A stretch of DNA of 64,000 nucleotides. Source: Enoplosus armatus (lineage: Eukaryota > Chordata > Actinopteri > Centrarchiformes > Enoplosidae). The stretch lies in contig NC_092200.1 in assembly GCF_043641665.1 (NCBI RefSeq), positions 1,788,572 to 1,852,571 of the forward strand, written 5' to 3'. The notes beneath the pieces were generated by a model. The model was not told the DNA's origin and did not search any database. It saw only the letters and a list, made by a program, of their open reading frames with translations. Position numbers and translations under genes: made by a program. Positions 53,364 to 63,430 of the stretch are shown in pieces. The first letter of the stretch is position 1. Every line of letters starts with the position of its first letter.

Positions 53364-54102
53364 GTGAAAGCCTCAGATACTTCAAGTATCACAGCCAAAT
53401 CCAACGATGACGAGATCAAGTCGAAAGACTTCAGTAAACCAAAGAAATGGAGCACACCGGCACATAATTCAAACCCAGTCAAGTGTGTGTGTTGTGGAGA
53501 AAACCACTCCATACACAAGTGTCAAAAGCTAATGGAAAGGACGTTGGAGGAAAAAAGAAAGTACATTCAGGATAATAGGCTGTGTTCTGCATGCCTGAGG
53601 AAAGGACACCACGCCAAAGACTGCAGGAACAAAGCCATGTGTGGCACATGCAAAAGCAACCATCCAACTCTATTGCATGAAGACCGTCCCTCAGCAGACA
53701 AATCTTCTTCGCAAAGTGTCCTGCAAGTTGAATAAAATACATCTTCATTATCATGCTGCGTAAATGGAGGTGAAGGTGGAAGCACATCAATGAAATCAGC
53801 GAAGGGTTGCAGGCAGTACTGGAGCCAGTAAAGCTAAAGCTCTCCACTATGATGGGAAAGGACTCAGTCGTGAAGAGTCAGAGGGCTGGTGGACTTAGAG
53901 TCAGAGGGTTGGTGGACTTAGAGTCAGAGGGCTGGTGGACTTAGAGTCAGAGGGCTGGTGGACTTAGAGTCAGAGGGCTGGTGGACTTAGAGTCAGAGGC
54001 TTCTCCTCAGATATCGTTACCGGCTTGCCTCCTGCCTACACAAGGGATTTCATTCCACTTGAACGTGCGCATATTCCCACCTGCGAAACAGCCAAGAAGT
54101 GA
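53364..54102 (+). mobile_element. Decayed BEL/Pao LTR-retrotransposon fragment (gag zinc knuckles and protease region)
   Basis: 53364-53735 is open and encodes three zinc knuckles (CVCCGENHSIHKC, CSACLRKGHHAKDC, CGTCKSNHPTLLH), the arrangement of Pao-type gag. After a stop and some degenerate sequence, another frame from about 53822 to 54102 shows protease-region residues of the family (LRVRGFSSD, GLPPAYTRDFIP, RAHIPTCETAK). It is interrupted by a 23-bp tandem expansion at 53877-53995. No reverse transcriptase, integrase or LTRs are seen nearby, so this is an immobile fragment. Confidence 0.75.
53877..53999 (+). repeat. 23-bp tandem repeat inside the BEL/Pao fragment
   Basis: Five full units starting gtcagagggctggtggac lie at 53877, 53900, 53923, 53946 and 53969, with a sixth partial unit at 53992. 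One copy has tt for ct. A single unit corresponds to the protease-region codons of the element, so the array arose after insertion. Confidence 0.93.
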
Positions 54103-54495
54103 AAGCGCCTCGGAGCCACAGCCACTAGCTTGAAATGACAGAGAGATGTATGTTTGAAACTTTGTCTTTGTTTTTGTAGTTTTCACGGCGTCTGCTGTCG
54201 AGAGAGAGAGAGAGAAATAAATCTTCAAAAGACGTCTGTATGATGCGTGGCCGTTCTTTCAGCGGACCGGTGGAGTTACACTGTGAACCGACTGAAAGAC
54301 GATAACAGCAGCAGGTAAACTGCAGCAGCTGAACTGTCCGAATTTTCATTTTCACTGTGCAAAAAAAACTTTAGAACTTTAGTTGTGACTTCAACAAAAC
54401 TTTATTTACACAATTTAAGTTCCAACATTTTGAGCAAGACTCATTTTAATTCAATCTGTTCAAGAGAGACGCTCATAAACACATCATGTTAACAG

Positions 54496-54533
<38 letters not shown>

Positions 54534-54953
54534 TCACTTCCTGTAAATGGAGAGAGGAGCAGCAACACTGATCATGTGGTCCTGAAAGTGAAAGTGTTCT
54601 CGGAGACGGTATCTGGTGTTCAGTGAGTCCAGACTCCATTTTGAGAGGACAGAGCAGAAGGAGGGAAGCTGAAGGCTGAGGCAGGGTGAGTGTTCATCCA
54701 ACACTTTATTATCTGACTGTCAAAGTCTCTGAGTCCGTCGTCTCCCTGAGGACTGGAGAGGAAAGACATGTTAGACTGAACTCGACACTTGGACTCCTCT
54801 GTGGACACAAAGTGCTGATTGGCTGAATAAAACACATTAAACCTGCAGGAACCAAGAAAACAAGCAGAGATTTAAAGAAAGGTGAGAGGAGGAGAGCTGG
54901 ATGCTTCTGTTAGACTGGACACTGCGTGTGTGTGTGACTTCCTGTCCTCTCAG

Positions 54954-55740
54954 GAGGACAGAGCAGGGTCTGCAGGATCCAGCTGTCTGTCTGTGAAGAC
55001 TGAGCGGTCTCGACTGGTGGCGGAGGCAGAAATTGTGTTTTGGGTGCGTCAGTATAAAAGTGGGTGGGCCATCTTTCCCCACAACAAACTCTGAAACGTC
55101 AGAAGAAGAAAAAAGCAGAAACGAGCGACCAGTTTACAGTAACAGCAAAACGCCGGCGATCCAACAGAGCGTCAGTGTGTGAAGGCTGCACACAGCAGCA
55201 CAGACAACAAGTGTCTTTCTATCTACAGACACTCTATATGATGCTTCCAGGTCCACACAGGGACACTGTTTGGACTGAAGCTCAAAGTGTCCTCTGGAGA
55301 CTTTCCTCTGTCCTGTCAGGACACTTTTTAGTAGACCGGAAATCATTCTTACCGGCACGTGTCAACCGGGTCCGTGGGACACGCGTCTCCAGACCCGGTT
55401 CTTTTCCCCGCTCCACTATCTTTTGGCCCTGGAGCTGCAGCCCCCTGGAGCTGCAGCCCCCTGGAGCTCAGCGGCCGGGCTGTTTTCAGAGAAACACTTG
55501 GTTCAGTCGTTGTTGCGGCGTTAACGGTCCATCACCTGAAGGCAGCTCAGGAAGGTCTGCTGTCAGAACCAGAGCAGCAACACACTCCAGAGACGTCCTA
55601 CAACGCATTTCAACCGTTCCCTTGTCTAATATATGTATTTATCTCCATATATATTTTCTACAGTTACTGTTACAAATGATGTTTTGGTCAAACTTGGCTG
55701 GGTGGGCCAGTGAGTCATGAACCTGGACCCTCAGACACAA
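54954..55740 (+). pseudogene. Decayed NLR N-terminal cassette split by about 0.7 kb of other sequence
   Basis: 54954-55010 matches the first half of the NLR cassette ([17 protein letters not shown]). 55713-55740 matches the second half (SHEPGPSDT), but its donor gt is lost (acacaaag instead of acacagtaag). About 700 bp of unrelated sequence lies between the halves. It is most simply an old upstream cassette exon of the NLR cluster broken by insertion or rearrangement. An alternative is two independent partial duplications. Confidence 0.6.
55429..55468 (+). repeat. 16-bp tandem repeat
   Basis: Two and a half units of ctggagctgcagcccc, starting at 55429, 55445 and 55461. Confidence 0.9.
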
Positions 55741-56232
55741 AGGAAGAGACGGTTTTCTACACTCAATACTGTACCTGAACGCATCCTGTGTGACAGACAG
55801 GTGGAGCAGTGAAGCTTCAGGAAGAGCTTTATGGAAATAACTCTGCGACACATTTGGACCAGAAACATTTAGTCCCAGTAGAAAGAAGAAGGATTAAATA
55901 TAAGTTAGGTCTCAGTTTCAAAACGTTAAAGAATGAAGTTCTGATTACTGAACCAACTATTTAGGTTTTCAGTTCAGAGGTCGACGTCGTGACACAACAA
56001 GAGGGAGCTCAACTGATGCTCTTCCTTTTAGATTTAGGAGCTCAGTCTTCAGGATCCCTAAAACAGCAGCAGACTGACTTTAAACTGGAATCATCTTTAG
56101 TCTTAGTTTTAACTTCATGTCAGGACTGGGTGTTTGCAGTCTGGTGTTTACCTTTATTATGGCCAAATAATTCTACCTTCAGTCCAGCAAGTGATTTCAC
56201 AAAGACATGTTATACCTCGTTCCTCATGAGTT

Positions 56233-56708
56233 TGGGGTTCCTGCTGGTTCGTGCTGGTTTGTGCTGGTTCGTGCTGGTTTGTACTGGTTCATTCTGGTTT
56301 TGACTTGTTCGTGCTGGTTTGTACTGGTTTGGACTTGTTCATTCTGGTTTATACTGGTTCATTCTGGTTTGGACTTATTCGTGCTGGTTTGGACTTGTTC
56401 TTGTTGGTTCGTACTGGTTTGTGCTGGTTCCTGCTGGTTCGTACTGGTTTGTTCTGCATCGTTCTGGTTCCTGCTGGTTTGTGCTGGTTTGTGCTGGTTT
56501 GTACTGGTTCATTCTGGTTTTGACTTGTTCGTGCTGGTTTGTACTGGTTTGGACTTGTTCATTCTGGTTTATACTGGTTGATTCTGGTTTATACTGGTTC
56601 ATTCTGGTTTGGACTTATTCGTGCTGGTTTGGACTTGTTCTTGCTGGTTCGTACTGGTTTGTGCTGGTTCCTGCTGGTTCGTACTGGTTCTTGCTGGTTT
56701 CTACGTGC
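56233..56708 (+). repeat. Minisatellite of 10-11-bp units (ctggttcgtg / ctggtttgta) with higher-order period
   Basis: More than 40 units around a ctggtt or cttgttc core. The long pattern starting gtactggttcattctggtt at 56281 recurs at 56501, giving a 220-bp higher-order period. Frames stay open across the array, producing Phe/Val/Leu/Cys-rich strings that imitate membrane proteins. Not a gene. Confidence 0.93.
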
Positions 56709-57341
56709 AAAGGAAGGAGTACTGGGCTCAGTTCTCCTGCTCATCGGGAGGCTGCACCACATTACCTCGTTTCCCCATTTGATTTGTCAAAGTTGCTTAA
56801 TGGTACGTTGCATTTCATACATTTACATGTGTGTTGATCTTCAGCTCTTATTATACAAAACAAAGTTCACAGGACTCACACAGGGGAAACTGGGCCAGCA
56901 CAGAAGTCCTTCATTCAGTTCAGTGGTTTTGTTAGTTCCGGTTTCATCGTTTGATTCTCTATATTCTGTGTTTAACATGTGCTGCTCTGTGGCAGCAAAC
57001 ACCACAGCTTTGTCTTTATGTGTCTGTTTTATTGATGTGATCAGTGCTCGACGTCTCAGGTCTGTTGTCAGAGTCATGAATGAGTACGTTTGAAAGCAGA
57101 CGTGATCAGTCTGATCTCCTCTGAACAGCTGAGGTTACACAGAGACGTCTGTCTGAACTCTGACTGCTGCTTTTAAACCTGGTTTCAAAGTCTGTCTTTG
57201 TGATAGCAGGATAACACATTGTTCTTCATTTGAATACGTGTGAAATGAATAAGAAGCTACTGACTGAAGACGAGGACGGACTTCATTATATCGTGTATGT
57301 GTGTCTCCAGCGTTCCTGTTTTACCTCTCAGACTTGAGAAG

Positions 57342-57472
57342 ATGAGTGTTTGTGTGGAGGAAGAGGAGGACAGAGCAGAGTCTGCAGGATCCAGCTGTCT
57401 GTCTATGAAGAGTGACTGGTCCAAAGATCAACCTCCAGACTTCAGTCATGAACCTGGACCCTCAGACACACA
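57342..57472 (+). CDS. NLR exon 1: start codon and N-terminal cassette 1
   Basis: The ATG at 57342 opens [16 protein letters not shown], followed by [16 protein letters not shown] and [12 protein letters not shown]. The exon ends in phase 2 at gtaaga (57473). This acidic Ser-rich cassette is the typical N-terminus of the fish NLR group. In-frame upstream extension is not supported: a TGA in the 'cagacttgag' context sits 11-9 nt before the ATG. A 5'UTR exon could exist further upstream. Confidence 0.85.
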
Positions 57473-60400
57473 GTAAGAGAACTGACAGTAACTCATGTAT
57501 GTGACTCATTTTCAGTTACCTCCGCTGACGTCATGTTTTCTGCTGATCTGTTGATCATTAAAATGTATTTGCAAACTAACATTTGTGACCAAGAGAAATC
57601 ATTCGTCCCGTCTTCCTCTTAATGTCTCTGACAGCTGACAGTCACCTAGAAAAACTGTCATCTAATGGAAGAGGACTAAAAGAAACTTTTAAACCTCCTG
57701 ATAAGAATTCATGAAGGATTCATGTGATCTGAATAACAACATGTTGGTGTTTGCAGAGTTCAGTACAACAGACAGAGAGCAGAGTCTGCAGGATCCAGCT
57801 GTCTGTCTATGAAGACTAACCGGTCCAAAGACCTACCTCCAGACTTCAGTCATGAACCTGGACCCTCAGACACACAGTAAGAGACTGTTTCTACTGTAAA
57901 CTGACCTGATGAAGATGATGCATCGAGGATGAAGACAAAATGTTCTGCTGAAAGATTTATATTCATGATGCAGAGCTATTAGTGCAGATACTGTTTCAAA
58001 CTAAGATGGATCTTATTTTATTTCTGAGAGCCTCCATTTCAGAATTGACTCTTCAAGAAAATATTCAGCTGTTTTCAGTCCGGCTGAAGTCTGTAAAGAT
58101 TTAGAACTATTCAAAGTCTGAAAGAATCTGCTTCAAACGTGTAATTCCTTCATGTTCTCATGTCCTCAGAACATGTTGTTGGTTTGGCTCTTCCTCAGAT
58201 CAGCTGTTCTGACCCACCAGATGCATCTTGAATCAGTTCTTATCATAATTATATAGAACATGTGGTGAAAAGTCTTTGGTAGAAAAGCTTTGCTCACCTT
58301 GATTAACACTTTGCTTTGAGTCATCAGTAAGTGGACCACCTTTGAGCTCAGATCCTCTCCACCATATATTGTTCCTAAAGGTCAAGAACAAACATCCATG
58401 TATGTATGAAAAAGTTATCAGAGGATGAAAAAAGGGCCAGAAAATGGTCAAATGTAGATTTGGACCACTTCTCTTTTACAATATTTGAATAGATATATAT
58501 ATTCTATATCTTCAACAGTGGACAGTAGAGAGTGACAGAAGACATGAAGGGAATATAATAAAAAGGAAACTGTCTGGACTTGAACCTGTGACACGACTGT
58601 CACATGCTATGTGTCTGAGACTGCTGGTCTACCACAGTGATTTAGAGCACTTCTAACCTCAGTTTAAACCTAATTAACTCAAGCTAAGCTGCCCGACGTG
58701 ACTGTAGAACAGTGAAGGACATAATCAGCTCTCTTTAATGGAAGGCTTTTACTGTGAAGGAGCTGCAGGAAGTGTTGAGGTTGTGTTAATAACAAACTAC
58801 AGGCAGATCACTAAATGTTTAATAAGACAGTCAGAGAGGAAAAGCAGCTGATGAGTTGAAATAAAAGGAACAATCATCTTGATTACAGACTGAATTCAAA
58901 CAGACAAGTAAGGACACTTTGACTGTTCTCTGTGACCATCTGAGCCAAAGCTCCATATCTTTCATCAACAGTCAGCAAATCATTGTAGTGATGAAGAAAT
59001 GTCTTCACAGAGAGAGGAAGAGGAGGCATGTTCCTGTGGAGGAGCAGCCGTCCTGCTGTGCTTTGTGTCAGGACGTCCTGAAGGATCCAGTCTCTACCAG
59101 CTGTGGACACTGGTTCTGCAGACGCTGCATCACCTCATACTGGGACCAGTCTGCTTCATCAGGAGACTCCTCCTGTCCCCAGTGTGGAAAGAGATCCAGA
59201 ACAAGATCTGGACTGCAGACAGCCAGTCAGACCAGCACTGTACACAGTAAGACTGTACATCTGTCTGCTGATGTCATTGTGTCTGAAGGACTCTCATTTA
59301 TTAGATGATATTTGTTGTGTTATGAGTGCATTTAATATTATTATGAATATCATAAATTCAAAGACAATTTCATGATCCAGATTCTCGCTCTCACTTTAAT
59401 TTCGGAATTTTTTTTTCTCTTCCAGCAGATAGTGGTCTGCAGGAGGTTTTAGATGAACATAAGATCAGTCTGAGGAGGAGATGTGAACGTGTGATTGAAG
59501 GAAGTGATGAAACAGGAAGTGGAACCCTCCTCAACAGGATCTACACTGAGCTCTACATCACAGAGGGACAGAGTGAAGAGGTTAATACCCAACATGAGGT
59601 GAGGCAGCTTGAGACGGCTTCCAAGACGGAGACCCTCCACGACGCTCCGATCAAGTGCCACGACATCTTTAAAGCCTTACCTGGCCAACAGAGACACATC
59701 AGAGTGGTTCTGACCAACGGCGTCGCTGGCGTTGGAAAAACCTTCTCAGTGCAGAAGTTCACTCTGGACTGGGCAGAGGGCTCGGAAAACCAAGACGTCG
59801 GTCTGGTGGTTCTGCTTTCGTTCAGGGAGCTGAACTTGATCAAAGACCAGCGGTACAGTCTTCTCACGCTGCTCCATGTTTTCCATCCAACATTACAGAA
59901 GGTCACAGCAGAGAAGCTCGCTGTCTGTCAACTCTTGTTCATCTTTGACGGCCTGGATGAAAGCAGACCGTCATTGGATTTCCACAACAACGAGGTTGTG
60001 TCTGATGTCACGCAGAAGTCATCAGTCAACGTGCTGCTGACAAACCTCATCGAGGGGAATCTGCTTCCCTCGGCTCTCGTCTGGATAACTTCCAGACCTG
60101 CGGCAGCCAATCAGATCCCTCCTACATGTGTCGACAGGGTAACAGAAGTACGAGGCTTCACTGACGCCCAGAAGGAGGAGTACTTCGGGAGGAGATCCAG
60201 TGATGAAGAGCGGTCCAGCAGAATCATCTCACACGTCAAGACATCCAGGAGCCTCCACATCATGTGTCAGATCCCAGTCTTCTGCTGGATCACTGCTACA
60301 GTTCTGGACCACATGTTGACTACAGACCAGAGAGGAGAGCTGCCCAAGACCCTGACTGACCTGTACTCACACTTCCTGCTGGTTCAGACAAAGAGGAAGA

Positions 60401-63400
60401 AGCAGAAGTATGATGAGGGACATGAGACGAGTCCACAGGAGCTGACGGAGGCTGACAGGGAGGTTCTTCTGAAGCTGGGGAGGCTGGCGTTTGAACATCT
60501 GGAGAAAGGAAACATCATGTTCTACCAAGAAGACCTGGAGCAGTGTGGTCTTGATGTCACAGAGGCCTCGGTGTACTCAGGAGTTTGTACAGAGGTCTTC
60601 AAAAGAGAGTGTGTGATCTTCCAGAAAACAGTCTACTGCTTTGTTCATCTGAGCATTCAGGAGTTTCTGGCTGCCGTCTACGTGTTCCACTGTTACACCA
60701 ACAGGAACACAGAGGTACTGGATGTCTTCCTGAGGGAAGCCATGGAGAAATCCCTGAGGAGTAAAAATGGCCACCTGGACCTGTTTGTCCGCTTCCTTCA
60801 TGGCCTCTCTCTGGAGTCCAACCAGAGACTCTTAGGAGGCCTGCTGGGTCGGACAGACAACAGTCCAGAAATCATCCAGAGAGCCATCAACAACCTGAAG
60901 GAGATGAACAGTGATGATATCTCTCCTGACAGAAGCATCAACATCTTCCACTGTCTGATGGAGATGAACGACCACTCAGCCCATCAGGAGATCCAAGTGT
61001 TCCTGAAGTCAGAGAACAGATCAATGAAGGGGCTCTCTGAGATCCACTGCTCAGCTCTGGCCTACATGCTGCAGATGTCAGAGGAGGTTCTGGATGAGTT
61101 GAACCTGAAGAAGTACAACACATCAGTGGAGGGACGACGGAGACTGATTCCAGCTGTGAGGAACTGCAGAAAGGCTCGGTAAGTCCAGATGTGATTAACA
61201 TTATAAATCAGTGTAGATGAGCAGCTTCGTTCATCAGATATACACACACTATCAAATTCTTATTATTCTTAATATAGTTCATCAAATATCTCACTGTGGC
61301 TGTTCCTTCTTGTTCCATTTCTCCCTGCAATATTTATAACTGATCGGCTGTAGCAGCTAATCTCACTAACAAACACATTGCATTTCCTGTGACTACTTCA
61401 TAATAAAAGTCAACTTGTGTTTCGCCAGTTAAATGATTTTAATGTGAAGTTGCAACAGTTGGAAATGTTTGGTTGGCATTAGCAGTCTCCTGGTTGGCTG
61501 GTGCTAGTGTCAAACTATCGTCATAAATAAACCCACCACTGGTAATGTGCGCAGCGTTTTACTTTATGTTGCCCAATAAGAATTCAGAATCTCAACAAAA
61601 GACACTGGTATCTAAAAACTGTATTGACAAGAAAGAGGCAGAGGAGAAAACAGTTAAATCACCTGTGGCAGCAGGGCATATCATCATCTGAGGGGCATAA
61701 GGCCAAACTGAGGGGGCATGGAGGCCATGGCCGTCATGGCCCCTGTGAAGTTCCTGCCCTGGTTCCACTTGTTTATTGCAAAAAGTATATGTCAGTTGTA
61801 TTTTGTCTTGAGCTGTTTCAAATGCTGTGAGTGCAAAAAAGGTTGATTTCTGAAGTCCTTGAGAATTTCTTTCATGCAATTATTATCATTTTGTTCGTAA
61901 CAGTTTCATAGTGATTGTGAGATAGTTTAGCTCAAGCGTGTAGGAAGGTAGTAGGTAGACAGACTCAGCAGTCATGAGGATTTCCCAGAGGTGACGTTTT
62001 TTATTTACAGTGTTTTCCATTTACATGCAACTCAAAAAAAATGGAAAAAAGAAAACTAAGAAAATGAGCTCATTGCAACTCAAATTAACTGCACGTCTGC
62101 ACGTCTGCATGGCAACACGACCTCCCCTCTCTCCCCAGCAAAAGTCAACTGACTATTTTTAGGGTGTTCCATTAACCCAAAGCCTGCTTCAGCCAGTGCT
62201 AAACCAAAAGTGGGTGAACTACAGCACAAACTTATAATCAGAAAATCAAAACACCATTCACAAGCTTACACCTTCGCTCATTAACCCTACTGAATGGCTC
62301 TTTGACAGTAAATAATTCCTAAAACATTACTTGAAATGTGTAAGAGAAACAGAAAAAACCTTTCAACAAAAAAGAAAACCCCTCCATTTGGTTTGACCCA
62401 ATGATGTCAGCCATGACATCACCAACAATATAAAAATCAGGAAATGCTGGGCGGCCCCCTACCAAACAGTAGTCCTGCATGCTGGGCCCAAACAAAAGAA
62501 CGAACAATGGTAAGTATGAACAAGGAAACAAACAATCAAACCACGTTCAAACTTTGCAACTCAAATAAAGGGAACTGAAACTAACTTATGACTGTGTGTT
62601 TGCTTCAACATACATATGCTTTGATGTGACCTGTAACCTCATGCTAACACAAACAAAACCTGGGATAGTAAGTGATGCAGTGTTACAAAAGCAATGGTAA
62701 ATTATGGCAAAATGAACACATGTAGAAAATGATAATGAAATGTGTAAGACTCCCCAGAAGGGACAAGTGGTGAGTGGTCAAAATTCTCACCCACTCACAG
62801 TGATCATGAGGGATGTAAGGGGATACCAAACCCCCTGCTTAAAGAAAATGGACCAAAAAAATCCAGCTCGAATTAAATGTTCTACTTTACCTTTCTTACA
62901 TAAGACATCTTTTCTGAATAGACTTTTAATTAGTTTTAATTCTTTACATTCTTTTTTTACTCTTGACATCTTTTGGCTGGACGGCAGCAAAGCGGGCCCA
63001 GCCCTATAAAACCTAGATAGGTTTGTCCCCGACCAACTGAGGAGTGAGTTAGTTTCCCCATTGACGGTTGAGATTCATTGTTTCATGTCAAACACAGTGA
63101 GATAAGATTAGCTGATCTATTAACATTTGCTTTCCACATCAAAAAGCAAATGTTAATGGATTTGATGTCATTTGGTGACAGAACCTGTTTTGATGAAGTA
63201 AATATAAAGTGTCCTCTTTCATAATAACATATTTTGTAATATGTGTGTCATTTCAGACTTTCTGGCTGTGGAATCTCAGAGACTCACTGTGAAGTTGTGG
63301 CCTCAGCTCTGAAGTCCAACCCCTCCCATCTGAGAGAGCTGGACCTGAATGAAAACAAGCTGCAGGATTCAGGAGTGAAGCTGCTGTCTGCTGGACTGGA

Positions 63401-63430
63401 GAGCCAAAACTGTAGACTGGAGACTCTAAA
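57342..63430 (+). CDS. Fish-type NLR (RING, FISNA, NACHT, LRR), NLRC3/NLRP12-like, 3' end outside window
   Basis: This is a cytosolic nucleotide-binding innate immune receptor of the large teleost-expanded NLR group. Exons are 57342-57472 (ATG), 57757-57876, 59011-59246, 59426-61178 and 63257-63430. The phases match (2, 2, 1, 2, 2) and give 2,414 nt. Order of parts: two homologous N-terminal cassettes, a RING-like finger, FISNA, NACHT with Walker A (GVAGVGKT) and Walker B ([10 protein letters not shown]), a winged-helix-like region, then the first LRR. Further LRR exons and any C-terminal B30.2 domain lie beyond 64000. Orthology cannot be given a single symbol because these genes form large, near-identical clusters. 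The five exons are intact, so this looks like a functional gene. Confidence 0.88.
57757..57876 (+). CDS. NLR exon 2: N-terminal cassette 2 (tandem homologue of cassette 1)
   Basis: The 120 bp in phase 2 encode [18 protein letters not shown], then [21 protein letters not shown]. Most residues match cassette 1, and the nucleotide identity is high enough to indicate recent exon duplication or gene conversion. Acceptor ttgcag at 57751-57756, donor gtaaga at 57877. The symmetric phase means the cassette can be added or skipped without a frame break. Confidence 0.87.
57877..59010 (+). other. NLR intron between cassette 2 and the RING exon
   Basis: 1.1 kb of AT-rich sequence without coding potential or clear repeats. 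At 58574-58636 tcaaccagtgacacgac-like words with a block of runs occur, but I cannot fold them into a tRNA. Confidence 0.5.
59011..59246 (+). CDS. NLR exon 3: RING-type zinc finger
   Basis: The 236 bp encode [12 protein letters not shown], then a C3HC4-like finger: CxLC (CALC), CGHWFCRRC and CPQC, followed by [20 protein letters not shown]-like exon before FISNA is a feature of many fish NLRs and of related TRIM proteins; E3 ligase activity is inference. Acceptor cttcacag ending at 59010, donor gtaaga at 59247; starts in phase 2, ends in phase 1. Confidence 0.87.
59426..61178 (+). CDS. NLR exon 4: FISNA and NACHT domains
   Basis: The single 1,753-bp exon has no stop in frame. It begins [19 protein letters not shown] and continues with FISNA ([16 protein letters not shown], then [16 protein letters not shown]). 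NACHT follows with Walker [15 protein letters not shown] (about 59728-59769), FRELNLI, Walker [13 protein letters not shown] (about 59935-59970), a sensor-like [13 protein letters not shown] and the FCWITATVL region. The distal helical part contains [16 protein letters not shown]. The acceptor is a tandem CAGCAG (59423-59428), allowing an in-frame one-codon choice. All catalytic NTPase motifs are intact. Donor gtaagt at 61179. Confidence 0.95.
61179..63256 (+). other. NLR intron before the first LRR exon
   Basis: 2.1 kb. 61380-61520 shares tgattttaatgtgaagttgc, aaatgtttggttggcatta and related words with 21415-21490, so it is a dispersed repeat. 62400-63060 has an element-like structure (tataaaacctagataggttt near 63004) that could be a retrotransposon end, unproven. 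A perfect hairpin lies at 63120-63156. Confidence 0.5.
63120..63156 (+). repeat. Perfect 14-bp stem hairpin
   Basis: Left arm ttaacatttgcttt and right arm aaagcaaatgttaa, with a 9-nt loop, 100 bp before the LRR acceptor. Confidence 0.9.
63257..63430 (+). CDS. NLR exon 5: first leucine-rich repeat pair
   Basis: The 174 bp are symmetric in phase 2. The exon encodes [35 protein letters not shown] and [17 protein letters not shown], ending RLETLK. This is the ribonuclease-inhibitor type LRR that repeats as 174-bp exons in fish NLRs. Acceptor tttcag at 63251-63256, donor gtgagt at 63431. More copies are expected past the window end. Confidence 0.9.

Larger units (their letters stand above)
54103..57341 (+). 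other. Region between the BEL/Pao fragment and the NLR start
   Basis: Contains (CA)n at 54499-54529, the split decayed NLR cassette (54954-55740), a 16-bp tandem repeat (55429-55468) and the ctggtt minisatellite (56233-56708). The NLR promoter and any 5'UTR exon probably lie in 56700-57341, but I see no clear core-promoter motif. Confidence 0.55.

Noticed and set aside
53364..53735. 123-codon zinc-knuckle frame as a host gene
   Set aside because: The three-knuckle arrangement and the downstream protease-like residues are those of BEL/Pao retrotransposons, and the copy is broken.
54620..54835. 71-codon minus-strand frame ending near NGVWTH
   Set aside because: No recognisable domain and no matching splice structure on that strand.
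56207..56837. Phe/Leu/Val/Cys-rich frames resembling a membrane protein
   Set aside because: Three-frame translation of the 10-11-bp ctggtt minisatellite.
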